Below the pieces are notes generated by a model. That model was not told where the DNA came from. It made no database searches and was given only the letters and a program-made list of their open reading frames with translations. Positions 17,981 to 26,410 of a DNA stretch of 64,000 bases are shown piece after piece. A program made the translations under genes and the position numbers. Numbering within the stretch: position 1 is the first letter of the stretch; each line of letters begins with the position of its first letter. The stretch is taken from assembly GCF_900188185.1 (NCBI RefSeq), contig NZ_FZPA01000011.1, forward strand, positions 92,733 to 156,732, in the 5' to 3' direction. This DNA comes from Sphingopyxis indica (GTDB taxonomy: Bacteria > Pseudomonadota > Alphaproteobacteria > Sphingomonadales > Sphingomonadaceae).

Positions 17981-20274
17981 CAAAAGCGCGCCGACAGGCG
18001 AGCGTACCAGGTACGCCCGTTGAGGCCGATCGGTGTCTCCTCGCCGGTCGGAAAGCTCCCCCCCGTTGCCGCGATAAAGAGTTGCTGGTCGTCGATCGTG
18101 TCGGGTTTCGCATCAATCAGATTCTGCACGCCCATCCCGAACCGGACGCCCGGCAGGATACGATAGCCTAGCGACAAATCGACCGTTTCCTTGCCGCCAA
18201 AGGTCTGCACCGCAGCGATCGGCTGCGATGTATAGGTTCCGAAGGCGGCGACATTAAGTCCGGCATCGAACGCACCATGCTCGATGCTGGCCTGAAGCGT
18301 GAATTTCGATTTCGGTTGGGCTTCCGTCACGAACAGAATCGATTTCCGATTGAGCAGCGGCAGTGCGGGCAATACCGGGTTGGGGCGAAGCGTGTCGAGC
18401 CGACTCTTGAACCAGCCGTAGCCGGCGGTCAGCGACAGGCGCGTATCGGGCGCGATGTCGCCCTGCCAGCGCGCGGTCACCTCGACACCGTGCGTCGTCG
18501 TATCGATCGCGTTGGTAAAAAATCGCACCTGCTGGAAATTGGTGATGCCGGCGGTGGTCAAGATGCTGATAACGGCGGCCCCACCCAATTGTTCGCTGAG
18601 CGCGATGCGATCCTTGATCCGGATGTGAAAATAATCTGCGGTAAAGGAAAAACCTTCGATCGGGCCGACGACGAGCCCTGCGGTGAAATTGCGCGATCGC
18701 TCGGGCTTGAGGTCGCTGGCTCCCAGCGCGCGCGCCACCGGGTCGCCGACCGGCAGCGTCCCCACAGTGACGAGCCGGCCGGCGCTGAGCGCGCCTTGCA
18801 CCGCGCTGAAAAACTGCTGCTGTAGCGACGGAGCGCGAAAGCCGGTGCCGTATGTCGCGCGGATCGCCGCCCCCTCCATGAGTTCAAGGCGCGAGGTCGC
18901 ACGCCAAGTCGTCTTGCCGCCGAAATCGCCATAATGGTCATGGCGCACCGCACCGCCAAGCAGCAGCGGCCGCACCGGGCGCAGTTCGAGGTCCAGAAAG
19001 GCGGCCCACGCGTTGCGTCCTTCATCGGTCGGATTGCGCGGATTGAAGCCTGCAAAACCATCGGCTCCGGCGCCGAAATAGGCATCGGGTTCGCCGCTCC
19101 GGATCTTGTAGCTTTCGTGTCGGTACTGGCCGCCCGCGGCGATGTTGCCGCCCGCGAGAACATTGTCGAGAGGAAGCGACAGGGCGAAGTCGGTCACATA
19201 CTGGCGATAAGTTACCCCGCCCGAATCGAATGCCGTCGGGCTGGTAAGACCGAGCGAGACATTGGCCGTGTCGAAAACACGAAAATCGGCCTTGTTGGAC
19301 CCGAAACTTTGGCTGAGATCGGCCTTGAGCGCGCCAACCTCCGCACGCGCACCGATTGTGGCACCGATGTCCCAGATGCGCGGTTCGATAATGGGGAGGA
19401 AGCCGTCGGGATGGCGGAGAGAGAAGCCCGGCACGCGAAAGCCCGCGCCATTGTTCGATATTTTGCGCGTCAGCGTCCCGAAACCATAGAGTTCGGCCGT
19501 CCCGCCGAGCGGCACCGCGGTATCGATCGCGAGGCTGGCGACCGAGGCCTTGGGATCGCCGATCCGATACGTCACCCGGTCGAAACGCTGATCGACGAAG
19601 GCGCGATTGGTCGGCTTTTGCGCGCGCGCCGAAACGCTGAGCGTCAGATGCCCCGAATCGCCCACCGCAAACCCCGCGCTGGCGCTCGCCAGAGCGGTTT
19701 CGCCGTCGCCCTCCTCGGTAATGCTGCCGAGCAGTTCGGCGCTCGCCCCTCCGGCGTTGGATTTCAGAATGATGTTGACCACACCCGCAATCGCATCGGA
19801 GCCATATTGCGCCGCCGCACCATCCCGAAGAATTTCGATGCGTTCGATCGCGCTTTCGGGAATGGTGTCAAGGTCGACCGCTGCCGAACCGCGGCCGATG
19901 CTGTTGTTGACGTTCAGCACGGCGTTGGCATGGCGCCGCTTGCCATTGACCAGCACGAGCGTCTGATCGGGAGCGAGGCCGCGCAGCGTGACCGGCTTCG
20001 TATTCGCAGCGGTCGCCGTCGTCGCGGCACGCGCGAAGTTGATCGACGGCTGGAGAAAATTGAGCGCGCGGCCCAGATCGGGGAAGCCGGTCGCTGTGAT
20101 CGTTTCGCCGCTGACGACATCTACGGGGGCCGACGATTCGAGCGCCGCTCGACCGGAGGATCGCGTGCCGGTTACTATGATCTCACTCTCCGGCGACGGA
20201 CCGGCTTCGGATTGCGCCTGCGCCGTCCCGCTGGCCAGCGCCGCGAACCCTGCCAACGGAAAATAATATTTCAT
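17980..20274 (-). CDS. TonB-dependent receptor
   Basis: Outer-membrane TonB-dependent receptor of 764 aa with signal peptide MKYYFPLAGFAALASGTAQA, TonB box-like SEIIVTGTR, plug motifs PVTLRGLAPDQTLVLVNGKR and AIERIEILRDGAAAQYGSDA, and C-terminal YARLSARF ending in Phe as expected for BamA-dependent assembly. AGGAGGG precedes the ATG at 20274. Plug and barrel type resemble receptors with a CirA/IroN-like or iron-complex outer-membrane architecture, but position directly before a PhoD phosphatase argues for a phosphorylated ligand. First gene of the minus-strand operon. Confidence 0.88.
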   Translation of the reverse strand: MKYYFPLAGFAALASGTAQAQSEAGPSPESEIIVTGTRSSGRAALESSAPVDVVSGETITATGFPDLGRALNFLQPSINFARAATTATAANTKPVTLRGLAPDQTLVLVNGKRRHANAVLNVNNSIGRGSAAVDLDTIPESAIERIEILRDGAAAQYGSDAIAGVVNIILKSNAGGASAELLGSITEEGDGETALASASAGFAVGDSGHLTLSVSARAQKPTNRAFVDQRFDRVTYRIGDPKASVASLAIDTAVPLGGTAELYGFGTLTRKISNNGAGFRVPGFSLRHPDGFLPIIEPRIWDIGATIGARAEVGALKADLSQSFGSNKADFRVFDTANVSLGLTSPTAFDSGGVTYRQYVTDFALSLPLDNVLAGGNIAAGGQYRHESYKIRSGEPDAYFGAGADGFAGFNPRNPTDEGRNAWAAFLDLELRPVRPLLLGGAVRHDHYGDFGGKTTWRATSRLELMEGAAIRATYGTGFRAPSLQQQFFSAVQGALSAGRLVTVGTLPVGDPVARALGASDLKPERSRNFTAGLVVGPIEGFSFTADYFHIRIKDRIALSEQLGGAAVISILTTAGITNFQQVRFFTNAIDTTTHGVEVTARWQGDIAPDTRLSLTAGYGWFKSRLDTLRPNPVLPALPLLNRKSILFVTEAQPKSKFTLQASIEHGAFDAGLNVAAFGTYTSQPIAAVQTFGGKETVDLSLGYRILPGVRFGMGVQNLIDAKPDTIDDQQLFIAATGGSFPTGEETPIGLNGRTWYARLSARF

Positions 20275-20880
20275 AGGTGCCGCCCTCCTGAATCTTCGCG
20301 GTCATTTAGGCGAAGCGGCGCACGGCGTGTTATTGCTCAACCGGAGAGCAGCGTTGCGACAAACGCAATGCCTCCGCACCAAGACTGTCATGGAAGAGAA
20401 TTAGCGGTGGATGTTTCAACCGTTACAACGCGCTCGAAAGGAGCTGGCTTGCCTTGGCCGATTGCGGTCGGACCGCTTCTTGCTAAAGGATTAGGGAATC
20501 AGACAGTGCGCGATCAGCCAAAGCCTTGCAGCGAGCGGCTCGCGTTCTTTAGTGAGCGCTCCGATCTCGCATTGATGCACGTGCGTCAGCGGACCATGCT
20601 CGATGGAGCGATCGGGCGCTTTCGGTCCCCTTCGCCGGTGCGGAACATGATGGGACGAATTGAGGCTGCCACGGAGATGTAATTATCACTTCAATCGAGA
20701 AGATCGCGAACCAAAGGCGCATGTCCTTCCCCTCGGCATTTCGAGGGAGTTCTGACCATCGATCATTTCTTTCTATCGCATCCCTCAAGCCAACATGGAG
20801 CTTCCGAGACTCTATCGGCGATTGGCAAACAGGGCAGAGCCCCCTATTTGCCATCAATGATATTATCCTGCTCAGAATGA
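20275..20880. other. Intergenic region without a supported gene
   Basis: This 606-base stretch holds the upstream region of the TonB receptor and otherwise lower-GC, low-coding-potential DNA. A 102-codon minus-strand frame (20549-20857) has CPVCQSP near its start but no family resemblance and no ribosome-binding site, so it is not annotated. Confidence 0.4.
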
Positions 20881-20898
20881 GTTAGAGCCATCCTAGCT

Positions 20899-21258
20899 AC
20901 GTTAAAGACATCGAGGACCGGACGCCTGCTGCTATTTTTTGCGGCAGCGTTTCTCTATGTGCTGCAGCCCCTCGATGCTGCCGGGCATCTCGGTGCCGAA
21001 GCTGTTGCTGCAGGTTCCAACTCTACGGCTGCCAAGGTCGTCAGCAGCTTCGACGTGCTCGAGGATTCGCTGGATTTCTTCCCTTCGAACAAAGGAACGA
21101 GCGAAGCCCATCAGCATCAATTCCATTTCGATCTTCGCTTCGAAGATCGCTCCGTTGCAGACGCAGATTATCGAGCTGCAACGATGGTCGTCGACTTCAT
21201 CGAAACATTCTTAGCCGAATCGCCGACAGGCTCTCTGCTGCGACCGCCCCGAATCTGA
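20899..21258 (+). pseudogene. Small czc-linked exported protein, start lost
   Basis: The frame is open from 20881 and encodes a hydrophobic export signal (LLLFFAAAFLYVLQPLDAAG), then a His-containing stretch (EAHQHQFHFD) and the C-terminus SLLRPPRI. Small exported proteins of this kind sit in front of czcCBA metal-efflux genes in sphingomonads; that family link is from memory. No ATG, GTG or TTG precedes the signal peptide; ACG at 20899 (TLKTSRTGRLL) may be a mutated ATG. The first standard start is GTG at 20959, inside the signal. Either it uses a weak start or it is dead; the wrecked neighbours favour dead. Confidence 0.45.
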
Positions 21259-21315
21259 CCTCACGCGACGCCGCGCGAACAGCGTGGTCGACGAGGTCCA
21301 GATTCGGAGTTTCAA

Positions 21316-21410
21316 ATGCACAAAGGCTTGGCGCGCATGGTCGCGATCATCGTTGCGGGTTTTGCAACCACGTGGTGTGGTTACGCAAACGCGCAAACAA
21401 TAACATTGTC
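21316..21410 (+). pseudogene. 5' fragment of czcC-like efflux outer-membrane factor
   Basis: ATG at 21316 starts a clear signal peptide (MHKGLARMVAIIVAGFATTW) and the mature start GYANAQTITLSN, which resembles CzcC/TolC-type heavy-metal efflux outer-membrane factors. After about 31 codons the sequence switches into the terminal inverted repeat of an IS21-family remnant. The rest of the gene, and any czcB and czcA that would follow, are missing. Confidence 0.6.
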
Positions 21411-21903
21411 AAACGGCGTTCAAAAGGGACCCCCGATCGGCGTCGAAGAGGGACCCCCTTTGAGGATATGCTGAGGGTTTGTTGAAGATGGCCTTGCGCT
21501 GCGTGCGGCGGAGGGCGGGCGTAGCCCGACCGGAGGCGCGCGCAGCGCAAGATAGATTTTTGAAGGCGCCGAAGGTGGCTGTCAGCTGCGGTTTTTGAAG
21601 CGCCAGCTGTCGTTGCCCGTCTCGACGATATCGCAGTGGTGGGTGACGCGGTCGAGCAGCGCCGTGGTCATCTTGGGATCGCCGAACACGGTCGGCCATT
21701 CGCCGAAGGCGAGGTTCGTGGTGATGATGACGCTGGTCCGCTCATAAAGCTTGCTGATGAGGTGGAACAGCAACTGCCCTCCCGAGCGGGCGAACGGCAG
21801 ATAACCGAGCTCGTCGAGCACGATCAGGTCGAGCCGCGACAGCTGCGCCGCCAGGGTCCCGCCTTTGCCGATCCGGGTCTCCTCTTCGAGGCGTGTCACC
21901 ATC
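21407..21903 (-). mobile_element. IS21 family element remnant (istB end)
   Basis: One end of an IS21-type element: terminal TGTCAAACGGCGTTC at 21407, two copies of AAAGGGACCCCC-type repeat (21420s and 21450s) typical of the multiple transposase-binding sites, then the 3' part of istB. The istA gene, the 5' part of istB and the other terminus are absent. The junction with cation-transporter sequence lies near 21900. The insertion therefore went with a deletion. Confidence 0.75.
21582..21903 (-). pseudogene. istB: istB ATP-binding helper, 5' truncated
   Basis: C-terminal about 107 residues of the IS21 helper ATPase IstB: Walker B-like [14 protein letters not shown], then [19 protein letters not shown] and the C-terminus [10 protein letters not shown]. 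The Walker A half is missing. The frame continues by chance into neighbouring CDF-transporter DNA, giving an artificial N-terminus up to 22037. Confidence 0.8.
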
Positions 21904-22092
21904 CTATCGGCCCGCAACGATGTCCTGGCCAACATAGCCATTATCGCAGCCGGCATCGTCACGGCGATTACACTCTCCTTCTGGCCTGATCTAATCGTTG
22001 GAATCGGTATCGCGTTACTAAATCTCGACGCTGCCAAAGAGGTCTGGGAGGCTTCGGATTCCGAGACCTCGGATCTCGAGGCCGAGGCTTGA
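21904..22092 (+). pseudogene. 3' fragment of CDF cation transporter
   Basis: Frame encoding [20 protein letters not shown], then the last transmembrane helix ([21 protein letters not shown]), as in the C-terminus of short CzcD-like cation diffusion facilitators. Everything upstream has been replaced by the istB remnant. It shows that the lost segment ran from czcC through a CDF gene. Confidence 0.6.
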
Positions 22093-22241
22093 ACGTGCCA
22101 AGTCCAGACGCCTGTCGCGAGGGCACCAAAGACCTGCCCTGTGCTATGTCTGATGCCTTAAAGCGAAGGCGTCAGTCTCCCTCGCAACACTGCGGTCAAT
22201 CGTCGTTGACCGCCTGTCCTTCTGTCTAATAGGTCGACGCC

Positions 22242-23204
22242 ATGCATCATGATCAGACCCACCCCTCCGTCCATAAGCACGATTTTCTCGGATCGTCGCA
22301 CGACATTCACGCCCGCCGAACTCGATGGGTCGTAGCGCTTACCGCGGCTATGATGGTCCTCGAAATCGCCGCTGGACTGTGGACAGGTTCCATGGCCTTG
22401 TTGGCGGACGGCATTCACATGGCGACACACGCTGGCGCTCTGGGTGTGGCAGCCTTCGCATACTGGTTCGCGAAACGGCATGTCGGCAATCCCCGCTTCA
22501 CCTTCGGAACGGGGAAGGTCGGCGACCTCGCGGGGTTCGCGAGCGCCTTGCTTCTCGCGGTCTTCGCGATCGGTATTGCGGTAGAATCCTTTCAGCGTCT
22601 GCTCGCCCCGGCCAATATTGCCTATTCCGAGGCGATCTGGGTGGCTGTCCTCGGTTTGCTGGTCAACTTGGCCAGCGCATGGCTGCTAGGCGGAGATCAT
22701 CATCACCATCATCATGGTCATGATCATTCGCACGATCACGGCCACGCGCACTCGCATACCGACAACAATCTTCGTTCCGCTTACCTCCACGTTCTCGCCG
22801 ATGCATTGACCTCCGTCATGGCGATCGTCGCGCTACTCGCCGGCCGCTATTTGGGATGGGCCTGGATGGACGCTGCCATGGGTCTCGTCGGCGCGTTCGT
22901 TATCGCTCGGTGGTCTTGGTCGTTGATGCGCGATACGGCAAGTGTCCTCATTGACGCGGAAGCTGGCCCGGATCGTCTTGCGGAAGTTCGCGAAGCGATC
23001 GAGGACGGAGATGCGGTGGTGAACGATCTCCACGTTTGGCGGGTCGGCCCCGGGCACTATGCCGTCATCGTCTCGCTGGTTGCCGATCGTCCACTTGCGC
23101 CGCAAGAATATGCCGATCGGCTGGCAATCCATGAGGAATACGCACACGTAACCATCGAGGTGCACTCCTGTGAGGGCGCGCATCGGCTGCGACACGCGGC
23201 GTGA
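22242..23204 (+). CDS. dmeF: CDF family Co(II)/Ni(II) efflux transporter DmeF-like
   Basis: Cation diffusion facilitator of 320 aa with six predicted helices. HDxxD-type metal sites appear as LLADGIHMATHAGALG (helix 2) and HVLADALTSVMA (helix 5). The loop between helices 4 and 5 is strongly His-rich (about residues 147-171, alternating HHHHHH, HDH and HSH), as in DmeF/ZitB-type exporters. The cytoplasmic C-terminal domain carries VNDLHVWRVGPGHYAVIVSL. It would pump Co(II), Ni(II) or Zn(II) out of the cytoplasm by proton antiport. It is the only intact metal-efflux gene left beside the broken czc locus. No RcnR/DmeR-type regulator gene is adjacent. Confidence 0.85.
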   Translation: MHHDQTHPSVHKHDFLGSSHDIHARRTRWVVALTAAMMVLEIAAGLWTGSMALLADGIHMATHAGALGVAAFAYWFAKRHVGNPRFTFGTGKVGDLAGFASALLLAVFAIGIAVESFQRLLAPANIAYSEAIWVAVLGLLVNLASAWLLGGDHHHHHHGHDHSHDHGHAHSHTDNNLRSAYLHVLADALTSVMAIVALLAGRYLGWAWMDAAMGLVGAFVIARWSWSLMRDTASVLIDAEAGPDRLAEVREAIEDGDAVVNDLHVWRVGPGHYAVIVSLVADRPLAPQEYADRLAIHEEYAHVTIEVHSCEGAHRLRHAA

Positions 23205-23347
23205 AGTGATGCTGCGGTCTACTGCTTCCAAGTCGCTCAGCTTTTGCGCTGCTTCCGCTTAGCTCTGCGAACGACGGCTTTTAGGACCCCATTATATTAG
23301 CGGGAATGACCGATGAGAGGCGCAAAGCCGACCAGTCGTCTTGCCAA

Positions 23348-24262
23348 TCAAACTTGCCAAAGTGGCCGCCGCTGCCAGTTCGCAGGAAAGCCCATCGATC
23401 GCATGTCGCCCTCGGGATGGGTCACGATGTGCGCCGCCACATCGGCAAGCCAGGTGGATTCCGGCGCCACGGTATTGATGACGTGGCCGATCATGCAGAT
23501 GCCATTGTAAAGCTTGGCGGGTGCCTGAGTCGCGCTCTGATCGATGGTCGCCTGTAGGGATTTGGGCTTTTGCGCGAGCTTTGGAGGGGTAAGGAAGCCC
23601 CGGTTCCACAACCGGCCGTGATGCGCGCAGATGTTACGAATATCCGTCACATGACGGACGAGGGGCACCAGAACCGTCTCCGGCAGACCGAGGGGCGCAG
23701 CAATTCGTGTTCGAAGAGCGCGGTCTGCGAGGCTCGAATACCAGCGTGAAAGGTGACCGAAGGACATCATTTCTGCGACCATCCAGACCGGCGGCAAAGC
23801 GGGCAGATCGTAGTTTTGCCGATAATGCTTGATATAGGTCTCGTTCGAACGCCCTACTTCGCCGGCCAGTTTCGAGAGGCGAAGATGATAGTCGGTGCGG
23901 TCGCTATAAAGACTGGCGTCGAGATAGCTGTGCCCGTCGCCAAGCCCGGCGAGGTGATAAGCCCAGCTCCCGCGCAAGGCCACTTCGACATGCTCGGTAC
24001 CGCGCATCAGGAGGCGCCGGAGTAGCCGGTCGAAATCATAGAGGGCGGTGACTCGTTCGAATGTCGTGCCGGGAAGGAAGCGCGGCCCCGCCTGTCCCTT
24101 CGGATGTTCGAAATAAAGCCAGTAGGCGCTCAGCCGGTAGTAGCTCACATGGCGGAGCCACGCCTCGGCCGCCGGCTCGTCGGCGACGATCATGCCGTTT
24201 GCCCGGAGGTGAGCGATTTGCTGCGCGTAGGTGAGAGTCGGTTTGGAATAGGCGCGTGACAT
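23348..24262 (-). CDS. Abi family HEPN protein (AbiF/AbiD-like toxin)
   Basis: Abi_2 family protein of 304 aa, the group that includes the phage abortive-infection proteins AbiD and AbiF. The HEPN ribonuclease motif R-x4-H is RNICAHHGRLWNR (Arg209, His214). A second R-x5-H lies at RGSWAYH (Arg97-His103). The conserved N-terminal KPTLTYAQQIAHLRANGM is also typical. Expected role: RNA-cleaving toxin that stops translation or growth on infection. The ATG at 24262 lies 100 bases after a structured RNA on the same strand, which for this family is the proposed antitoxin. GC-rich like its neighbours; no sign of decay. Confidence 0.85.
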   Translation of the reverse strand: MSRAYSKPTLTYAQQIAHLRANGMIVADEPAAEAWLRHVSYYRLSAYWLYFEHPKGQAGPRFLPGTTFERVTALYDFDRLLRRLLMRGTEHVEVALRGSWAYHLAGLGDGHSYLDASLYSDRTDYHLRLSKLAGEVGRSNETYIKHYRQNYDLPALPPVWMVAEMMSFGHLSRWYSSLADRALRTRIAAPLGLPETVLVPLVRHVTDIRNICAHHGRLWNRGFLTPPKLAQKPKSLQATIDQSATQAPAKLYNGICMIGHVINTVAPESTWLADVAAHIVTHPEGDMRSMGFPANWQRRPLWQV

Positions 24263-24289
24263 TGACCATCGTCATGCGTCAACGGCGCC

Positions 24290-24377
24290 CAAAATAAAAG
24301 ACCCGCCCAGTGTGCATATCCTTGCGGACAGAGGCCGGGCGGGTGCGATTGATGCCCACATAGGGCAGACAAGCGAA
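24290..24377 (-). ncRNA. abiF-type structured RNA upstream of abi
   Basis: On the minus strand, just before the abi gene, two stems are visible: TGCCC-TATGT-GGGCA (24367-24353) and an 8-bp stem ACCCGCCC/GGGCGGGT (24344-24337 with 24308-24301). The apical part of the second contains TCC-GCAA-GGA, a GNRA tetraloop, flanked by TGT/ACA that could also pair. The stem is followed by TCTTTTATTTT. Position, strand and structure agree with the published abiF RNA motif, which lies upstream of Abi_2 genes; identity needs a covariance-model check. Likely an RNA antitoxin or regulator of the HEPN protein. Confidence 0.65.
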
Positions 24378-24476
24378 GAAATCAATAACAAGCGTTGCAG
24401 CGCAACACGAAATAGGACCCTTCCACCCCGGCATCATCCGGCCAAGGGAAGGCCGCCCAAAGGCCTCCACTGCATG

Positions 24477-25403
24477 TCAGGCCGCCGGAATACGAGCCTC
24501 CAGTTCGGCGATGCGCTCCGAACAGATCGCATGCACCGCGCGGCCCAGCTCCTCGACATGCGCAGCGAGCCACAGCAGGTCCGTCTCGCTGATGCGATAA
24601 TGTTTCGAATAGCGGGCCTTCACATAAGCTTCTTTCAGCTTCTCGAAGCGTGAGCGATCGGCCTTCAACGCGCGGGGCCATGCGTCTACCAACCGCATAT
24701 CGATCCGTTCCGCCTGCGTTCGCAGGAAGCCGAGATTATGGACGTGTGGCGTGTAGAAAGTGCAGACCAGCAAGACGCAGTGGTACAGAAATTCGGAAGA
24801 TTGGTGCAGATCGAAAGCGGCTGGCTTTAGGTAGCCCTTTTCGCGTCCCATTGCAGACAATTCGAACCGCTGCATGGCGAGCGGAAACCACTCCTCAAAA
24901 TACTCCCGCGCCATCGCCAATGCCTGCTCGGGCGTCTTCGGCTTCGGCTGATGCAATAACTTGTCGTCATATTCGTAGAGCGCGATCCCGTCGCGCGCGA
25001 CGTCCATGAAGAAATAGCGCCCGTGCGCCAGCCCGTCGTTCACCTCCTGCAAGGTGTGCACGATGAAGTTCACCGGCGTGTGCAGCGTCTTGTCGATCGC
25101 CAGCTCGCGGGTCAGCCGATCCTCGAGCTTCGACCAGAAGTCGATCTTGTCGGTGAGGCGCTTGTCGTTGACGATGATGAGCAGATCGAAGTCGGAGCGA
25201 TAGCCCTTGGCGGTGTGCGGCTCGTCGACCCAGCCTCCGCGCGCATAACTTCCGTACAGGATGATCTTGTCGATCCGGCCCTTCTTCTTCCAGCCCATCG
25301 TCGAAAGCGCGACGGCATCTTCGAATTCTTCGAAGATGATTGCCTTCACGCGCTCGAGTTCGCGCTGCTTATTGGCCGGGAGATGATCGAGATCGATACG
25401 CAT
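24477..25403 (-). CDS. MNT nucleotidyltransferase-HEPN domain protein
   Basis: Protein of 308 aa joining an N-terminal minimal nucleotidyltransferase with a C-terminal HEPN domain. The polymerase-beta motif is ILYGSYARGGW (Gly51-Ser52) with metal-binding RSDFDLL (Asp71, Asp73). The HEPN half carries ARYSKHYRISETDLLWL. In two-gene MNT/HEPN toxin-antitoxin systems the nucleotidyltransferase AMPylates and silences the HEPN RNase; a fused version is common in alphaproteobacterial plasmids and islands. It lies about 100 bases upstream of the AbiF-type RNA and toxin, forming a small defence-like group on one strand. Activity is inferred. Confidence 0.8.
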   Translation of the reverse strand: MRIDLDHLPANKQRELERVKAIIFEEFEDAVALSTMGWKKKGRIDKIILYGSYARGGWVDEPHTAKGYRSDFDLLIIVNDKRLTDKIDFWSKLEDRLTRELAIDKTLHTPVNFIVHTLQEVNDGLAHGRYFFMDVARDGIALYEYDDKLLHQPKPKTPEQALAMAREYFEEWFPLAMQRFELSAMGREKGYLKPAAFDLHQSSEFLYHCVLLVCTFYTPHVHNLGFLRTQAERIDMRLVDAWPRALKADRSRFEKLKEAYVKARYSKHYRISETDLLWLAAHVEELGRAVHAICSERIAELEARIPAA

Positions 25404-25468
25404 CGTTCCTTCCTTCTGTGGTCACAAGCTCGCCCGATAGCAAGCATGGTCGGGTCCAGATCGACACC

Positions 25469-26410
25469 TCATGGCGCCTCGCGGATGCGGAAATCCCAGA
25501 CCGGAATACCGAACGCCCGCGCCTTGTCGACGAGATTGTCCTGGATGCCGGTGCCCGAGAAGACGATGAGCCCGGCGGGCATGGCGTCGATCATGCGCTC
25601 GTTGCGCTTGAAGGGGGCGGCTTTCCGGTCGCGGTTCCAGTCGGGGCGGAAGGCCACCTGCGGCACCTTGCGGGCGTCGGCCCAGCAGGCGGCGGCGCGT
25701 TCGGCTCCGGTCGGCGTCGCTCCGTGGAGCAGGACCATATCGGCATGGCGGGCATGAACCTTGTCGAGCGCCGACCAGATATGCCGGTGATCGTTGCACG
25801 CGGGTCCACCGCTGAATGCTATGCGCGTCCCCTCGGGGATCAGCGCCTTGGCCTTTTCGCGGAGGCGGCGGTCCATGAAGTCGCGGCTGTCGATCATCGC
25901 CGCGGTCATCGTCTGATGGCGGATACGCGACCCGGTGCGCGGGACCCAGGCCTTGCGGGCGTGAATACGATAATGTTCGGCAGCGCATTCACGGAAAAAT
26001 TCCATCGCGTCGCGCCGCTCGATCAAGGTGATGCCCTCGGCGATCGCACGTTCGAGTTCGACCGAGCGAATTTCGCTGCCATCCTGTTCGCGCTGGAGAT
26101 CGCGCTGCGCCGCCTCGTTGCGGTCGAGCTCGCGCTCGATCCGCGTGCCGGCGCCGTGGAAGAGATTGACGACGCCCCAGAGCAAATCTTCGAGATCGGG
26201 TTCGATCCGCGTGTCGACGAGACAGGCCGCGAGCGCGTCGAAGATGTCGGCGACGGCGCCGCCGGCGAGCCGATCATCGGGTAGCGGCCGCCCATCGGGT
26301 TCGTCCTCGAAGGGGCGATAGCCATAGAGCTGCATTTCCTGAAGGAGATATGCGCTGGCGCCGGGCTCGGCGAGCTCGCCGCGTTCGGAAAAGTCTGACA
26401 GGTCGGTCAT
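25469..26410 (-). CDS. DUF2493 (SLOG-superfamily) protein
   Basis: 313 aa. The C-terminal half (about 190-310) is a DUF2493/YspA-type SLOG domain: GTRIAFSGGPACNDHRHIW, LLHGATPTGAERAAACWA, FKRNERMIDAMPAGLIVFSG and a final KARAFGIPVWDFR. This fold binds nucleotide-derived ligands such as ADP-ribose or cADPR-like molecules in related proteins. The N-terminal half is specific to sphingomonad/rhizobial mobile-element versions and has no named domain. The ATG at 26410 (MTDLSDF) is chosen over upstream in-frame starts that lie in a structured, non-coding-like leader. Part of a conserved accessory module. Confidence 0.8.
   Translation of the reverse strand: MTDLSDFSERGELAEPGASAYLLQEMQLYGYRPFEDEPDGRPLPDDRLAGGAVADIFDALAACLVDTRIEPDLEDLLWGVVNLFHGAGTRIERELDRNEAAQRDLQREQDGSEIRSVELERAIAEGITLIERRDAMEFFRECAAEHYRIHARKAWVPRTGSRIRHQTMTAAMIDSRDFMDRRLREKAKALIPEGTRIAFSGGPACNDHRHIWSALDKVHARHADMVLLHGATPTGAERAAACWADARKVPQVAFRPDWNRDRKAAPFKRNERMIDAMPAGLIVFSGTGIQDNLVDKARAFGIPVWDFRIREAP

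Noticed and set aside
18934..20682. 582-codon plus-strand frame opposite the third TonB receptor
   Set aside because: Shadow of the receptor; its last part runs into non-coding DNA without a plausible start or family match.
20549..20857. 102-codon minus-strand frame starting MMANRGLCPVCQSP
   Set aside because: A CxxC is present but there is no ribosome-binding site, no second zinc pair and no relatives that I recognise.
22697..22775. Repeated CATCAT-like bases resembling a tandem repeat or array
   Set aside because: It is the His-rich cytosolic loop of the DmeF-like transporter, in frame and functional; there are no CRISPR-type spacers.
23348..24262. Cas13-like effector because of two R-x4-6-H motifs
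   Set aside because: Length is 304 aa and the fold signature is Abi_2; no CRISPR array is in the window. The relation to Cas13 is at most ancestral.
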